Assembly: GCA_021413405.1 (NCBI GenBank)
Contig: JAIOQL010000158.1
Coordinates: forward strand, 1 to 7,981
Source of the DNA: Leptospira sp.
GTDB taxonomy: Bacteria; Spirochaetota; Leptospiria; Leptospirales; Leptospiraceae
Length of the DNA: 7,981 nucleotides
Direction of reading: 5' to 3'
The notes beneath the pieces were generated by a model. That model ran no database searches. It was not told the DNA's origin and was given only the letters and a program-made list of their open reading frames with translations. A program made the translations under genes and the position numbers. Shown one piece after another: positions 6,391-7,981 of this stretch (the first letter of the stretch is position 1; each line of letters begins with the position of its first letter).

Positions 6391-7779
6391 TTAAAATTGA
6401 AAATAAATGAATGCACCGGACCTGGAACCAAGAGTCGCAACAGCAATTGATACAATAAGCGCCATTGCCGGATACAAATATTTTTTCCCGGGGAGAAATG
6501 ATGGAATTTTAAATTTTCCATACTCAATCACATGCAGAAACAAAAACAGTAAAAAACATATCGCGATAAAGTCTGGATCATACATCTTTTTCCCGCCCCC
6601 CCCAGAAAGCTGCGACAGCAGGGTTAAAGCAGTGTGAATCGAATCGGACCGGAAAAATATCCAGGAAAATGTAACCATATGAAAGATAATAATCCCACGA
6701 ATTATTTTCGCTTTAAGAGTCAGCTCCATTACCGGAAAAAAGAACCGTTCAACGGAGAGATAAATACCTTGAAGCAATCCCCAAATAAGAAATGTGTAAT
6801 TCGCTCCATGCCAAAGCCCGCCCAATATCATGGTTATCCCGAGATTCAGGTATGTATCAGGTTTTCCATTTCTGTTTCCCCCGAGCGGAATATATAAATA
6901 GTCACGAAGCCACGTGGAAAGAGTAATATGCCATCGCGTCCAGAATTCCCGGAAACTGACAGAAAAATAAGGGGCACGGAAATTAGCGGGAATTTTATAC
7001 CCGAGAGAAAATGCAAGTCCTCTCGCCATATCAGTATATCCGGCAAAATCGCAATAGATCTGAATGGAAAAAGCGTAGACCGCAATCATAATGCTCTGCC
7101 AGGAATAGTGACCCGGATTCAAAAAAACAGGATCTATGCGATAAGCGATACTGTCAGCAATCACCACCTTTTTAACGAGCCCGGAAAGGATAAAATAAAC
7201 AGCTACATCGAGAGTCCTGTTTCCGATCCTCTTTTTTTTCCCGATTTGGGGAAGGAATTCATTTGTCCGGAGAATCGGGCCGGCAATCAATTGTGGGAAA
7301 AACATAATAAAAAGTATAAATTCATGTAATTTTACATTCACTTTCATACCTCCCCGGAATTCATCGGCGTGAAACGCAATGATCTGGAATGTATAAAAAC
7401 TGATTGCTAAAGGCAGGACAATATTAATATATACGGGAGAATTTTTTGAGGAAAAATCATAGAATAATTTTTGAGAAGTGATATCACCCAGAGTTTTTGT
7501 CAGAAAATAGAAATATTTAAAAAAAATCAGATTCGTAAGATTTATTGAAACAATCAACGCAAGAACTTTTCCGGTATATTTTTTCCGGAATGCGGAATAG
7601 ACAAAATAATTCAATCCGACTATAAAAAGAAAATGGAAAAAAAATGGAAGACTCCACCAGCAGTAAAATACAAACGAAGCGAAAATCAGTATTCGCGGGC
7701 GATTTTTTTCGGAAACATTCCAATAGAGAAGGTGCGCAAAATAAAAAAAAATCAGAAATGCAAAAGAATTGAAAAGCAA
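6391..7779 (-). CDS. MBOAT-family O-acyltransferase (AlgI-like), complete
   Basis: This 462-residue polytopic membrane protein has the usual AlgI/PatA length and about ten or more hydrophobic segments. Family motifs in order are MLFNSF at the start, IFFKYFYFL (85-93), FPQLIAGPI (161-169), IYCDFAGYTDMARG (241-254), FREFWTRWHITLSTWLRDY (276-294, H284) and GGLWHGANYTFLIWG (320-334, with H324 the expected catalytic His). It probably carries acyl groups across the inner membrane for O-acylation of an envelope glycan, with the downstream DUF1574 protein as SGNH partner. The start is TTG, supported by AGTAGG 5 nt upstream, by two in-frame TAG stops just before it, and by the match of MLFNS to the family. 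A G8 tract encodes glycines after L391 (minus strand, 6596-6603), and a T9 run lies at codons 10-13. Either could slip and break the frame. Confidence 0.92.
   Translation of the reverse strand: MLFNSFAFLIFFYFAHLLYWNVSEKNRPRILIFASFVFYCWWSLPFFFHFLFIVGLNYFVYSAFRKKYTGKVLALIVSINLTNLIFFKYFYFLTKTLGDITSQKLFYDFSSKNSPVYINIVLPLAISFYTFQIIAFHADEFRGGMKVNVKLHEFILFIMFFPQLIAGPILRTNEFLPQIGKKKRIGNRTLDVAVYFILSGLVKKVVIADSIAYRIDPVFLNPGHYSWQSIMIAVYAFSIQIYCDFAGYTDMARGLAFSLGYKIPANFRAPYFSVSFREFWTRWHITLSTWLRDYLYIPLGGNRNGKPDTYLNLGITMILGGLWHGANYTFLIWGLLQGIYLSVERFFFPVMELTLKAKIIRGIIIFHMVTFSWIFFRSDSIHTALTLLSQLSGGGGKKMYDPDFIAICFLLFLFLHVIEYGKFKIPSFLPGKKYLYPAMALIVSIAVATLGSRSGAFIYFQF
6596..6603 (-). repeat. G8 homopolymer tract inside MBOAT gene
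   Basis: Eight consecutive G on the coding strand, followed by CGGG, encode the glycine run between two hydrophobic segments. Deletion of one G brings a TGA after about 24 further codons. Insertion of one G brings a TGA within about nine codons. Both would remove the last 50-65 residues, downstream of the catalytic His324. It is the only poly-G/C run of this length that I noticed in the window. Confidence 0.85.
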
Positions 7780-7784
7780 TTCAG

Positions 7785-7790
7785 CCTACT
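7785..7790 (-). promoter_or_regulatory. Ribosome binding site fixing the TTG start of the MBOAT gene
   Basis: AGTAGG on the minus strand lies 5 nt before the TTG at 7779 and overlaps tandem TAG stops (7789-7791 and 7786-7788). The stops rule out any upstream in-frame start, so TTG is the first usable codon. Confidence 0.6.
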
Positions 7791-7981
7791 AATGGGCTGC
7801 GTAACAATCGGAGGTATTTAGTTTTTCGCATGGTGTGTCACCTATACATTTAATAAAAGAACGGTAGACTTTCTCAGAATCTTCCGTCATGGCGGAGCTG
7901 AGCATATCTTCACAGAGAATTCTCTGTTTCTGAAGAAAACTTACTGTGCCCAAATCGCATTTATTGATTTTTTCACAGGAC
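7789..7981 (-). CDS. Cysteine-rich protein, C-terminal 63 residues, runs off right edge
   Basis: An open frame enters from the right edge and ends at TAG 7789-7791. It encodes 63 visible residues with six cysteines (visible positions 2, 8, 23, 45, 51, 59). Two CX5C units (CEKINKC and CIGDTPC) are each followed by a further Cys, suggesting an internal duplication and disulfide pairing in an oxidising compartment. Small secreted Cys-rich proteins are common in Leptospira, but I cannot name the family. It lies 9 nt upstream of the MBOAT start in the same frame, so it is probably co-transcribed with the O-acylation genes. The N-terminus, including any signal peptide, is outside the window. This segment is shorter than typical ORF cut-offs but is supported by its regular Cys pattern and operon spacing. 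Confidence 0.6.
   Translation of the reverse strand, partial: SCEKINKCDLGTVSFLQKQRILCEDMLSSAMTEDSEKVYRSFIKCIGDTPCEKLNTSDCYAAH

Noticed and set aside
6928..7329. 133-codon open frame on the plus strand inside the MBOAT gene
   Set aside because: It is antisense to a gene with clear family motifs, has a low-complexity composition and shows no recognisable domain; it is a shadow frame.
1..7981. CRISPR array, tRNA, rRNA or riboswitch
   Set aside because: No regularly spaced repeats, cloverleaf or recognisable aptamer was seen; the spacers are short and AT-rich.
1..7981. Left and right MBOAT/SGNH modules as a tandem duplication
   Set aside because: Gene order, SGNH family type (GDSV/DGH versus GTSRS/DASH) and accessory genes differ, and the two MBOAT N-termini share little beyond the family motifs MLFNS and FFKY.

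Overview
This window looks like chromosomal DNA from a spirochaete of the Leptospira group. The evidence is an AT-rich composition, a XerD-type recombinase close to the Leptospira form as I remember it, a protein with the features of the Leptospira-typical DUF1574 family, a spirochaetal-style lipobox, and small membrane-anchored LuxR-type and RsbW-like regulators. The assignment rests on pattern recognition, not on a search. I see no IS element, phage gene, CRISPR array, tRNA or rRNA.

Left block (1-2010, minus strand, read right to left): a short TPR lipoprotein, a membrane-anchored SGNH-fold protein, and the first 100 codons of an MBOAT O-acyltransferase that runs off the left edge. Adjacent genes overlap by 29 nt (8 nt with the alternative start) and by 1 nt, so this is a coupled operon. 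A TPR lipoprotein, an SGNH protein and an AlgI-like MBOAT together recall a reduced version of the alginate export and acetylation set.

Central block (2162-5229): xerD (+) reads divergently from the left operon across a 151-bp AT-rich spacer containing a long dyad. A 228-bp gap follows, with a large nested hairpin and a possible decayed dispersed repeat. Next come an RsbW/SpoIIAB-like ATP-binding protein (+), a convergent two-TM LuxR-type regulator (-), and an exported protein with three repeats that look like beta-propeller blades (+).

Right block (5237-7981, minus strand): the C-terminus of a cysteine-rich protein, a complete MBOAT O-acyltransferase and a DUF1574/SGNH-like protein, with gaps of 9 and 23 nt. 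This is a second, independent membrane O-acylation module. The MBOAT gene contains a G8 tract; losing or gaining one G would truncate the protein after the catalytic His, which makes it a candidate for phase variation.

The main theme is two different MBOAT/SGNH modules, probably modifying envelope glycans, within 8 kb on the same strand, separated by chromosome-maintenance and signalling genes. Three genes have clear non-ATG starts (xerD TTG, MBOAT TTG, DUF1574 GTG), and the exported protein probably uses GTG. No gene-free stretch exceeds about 230 bp.
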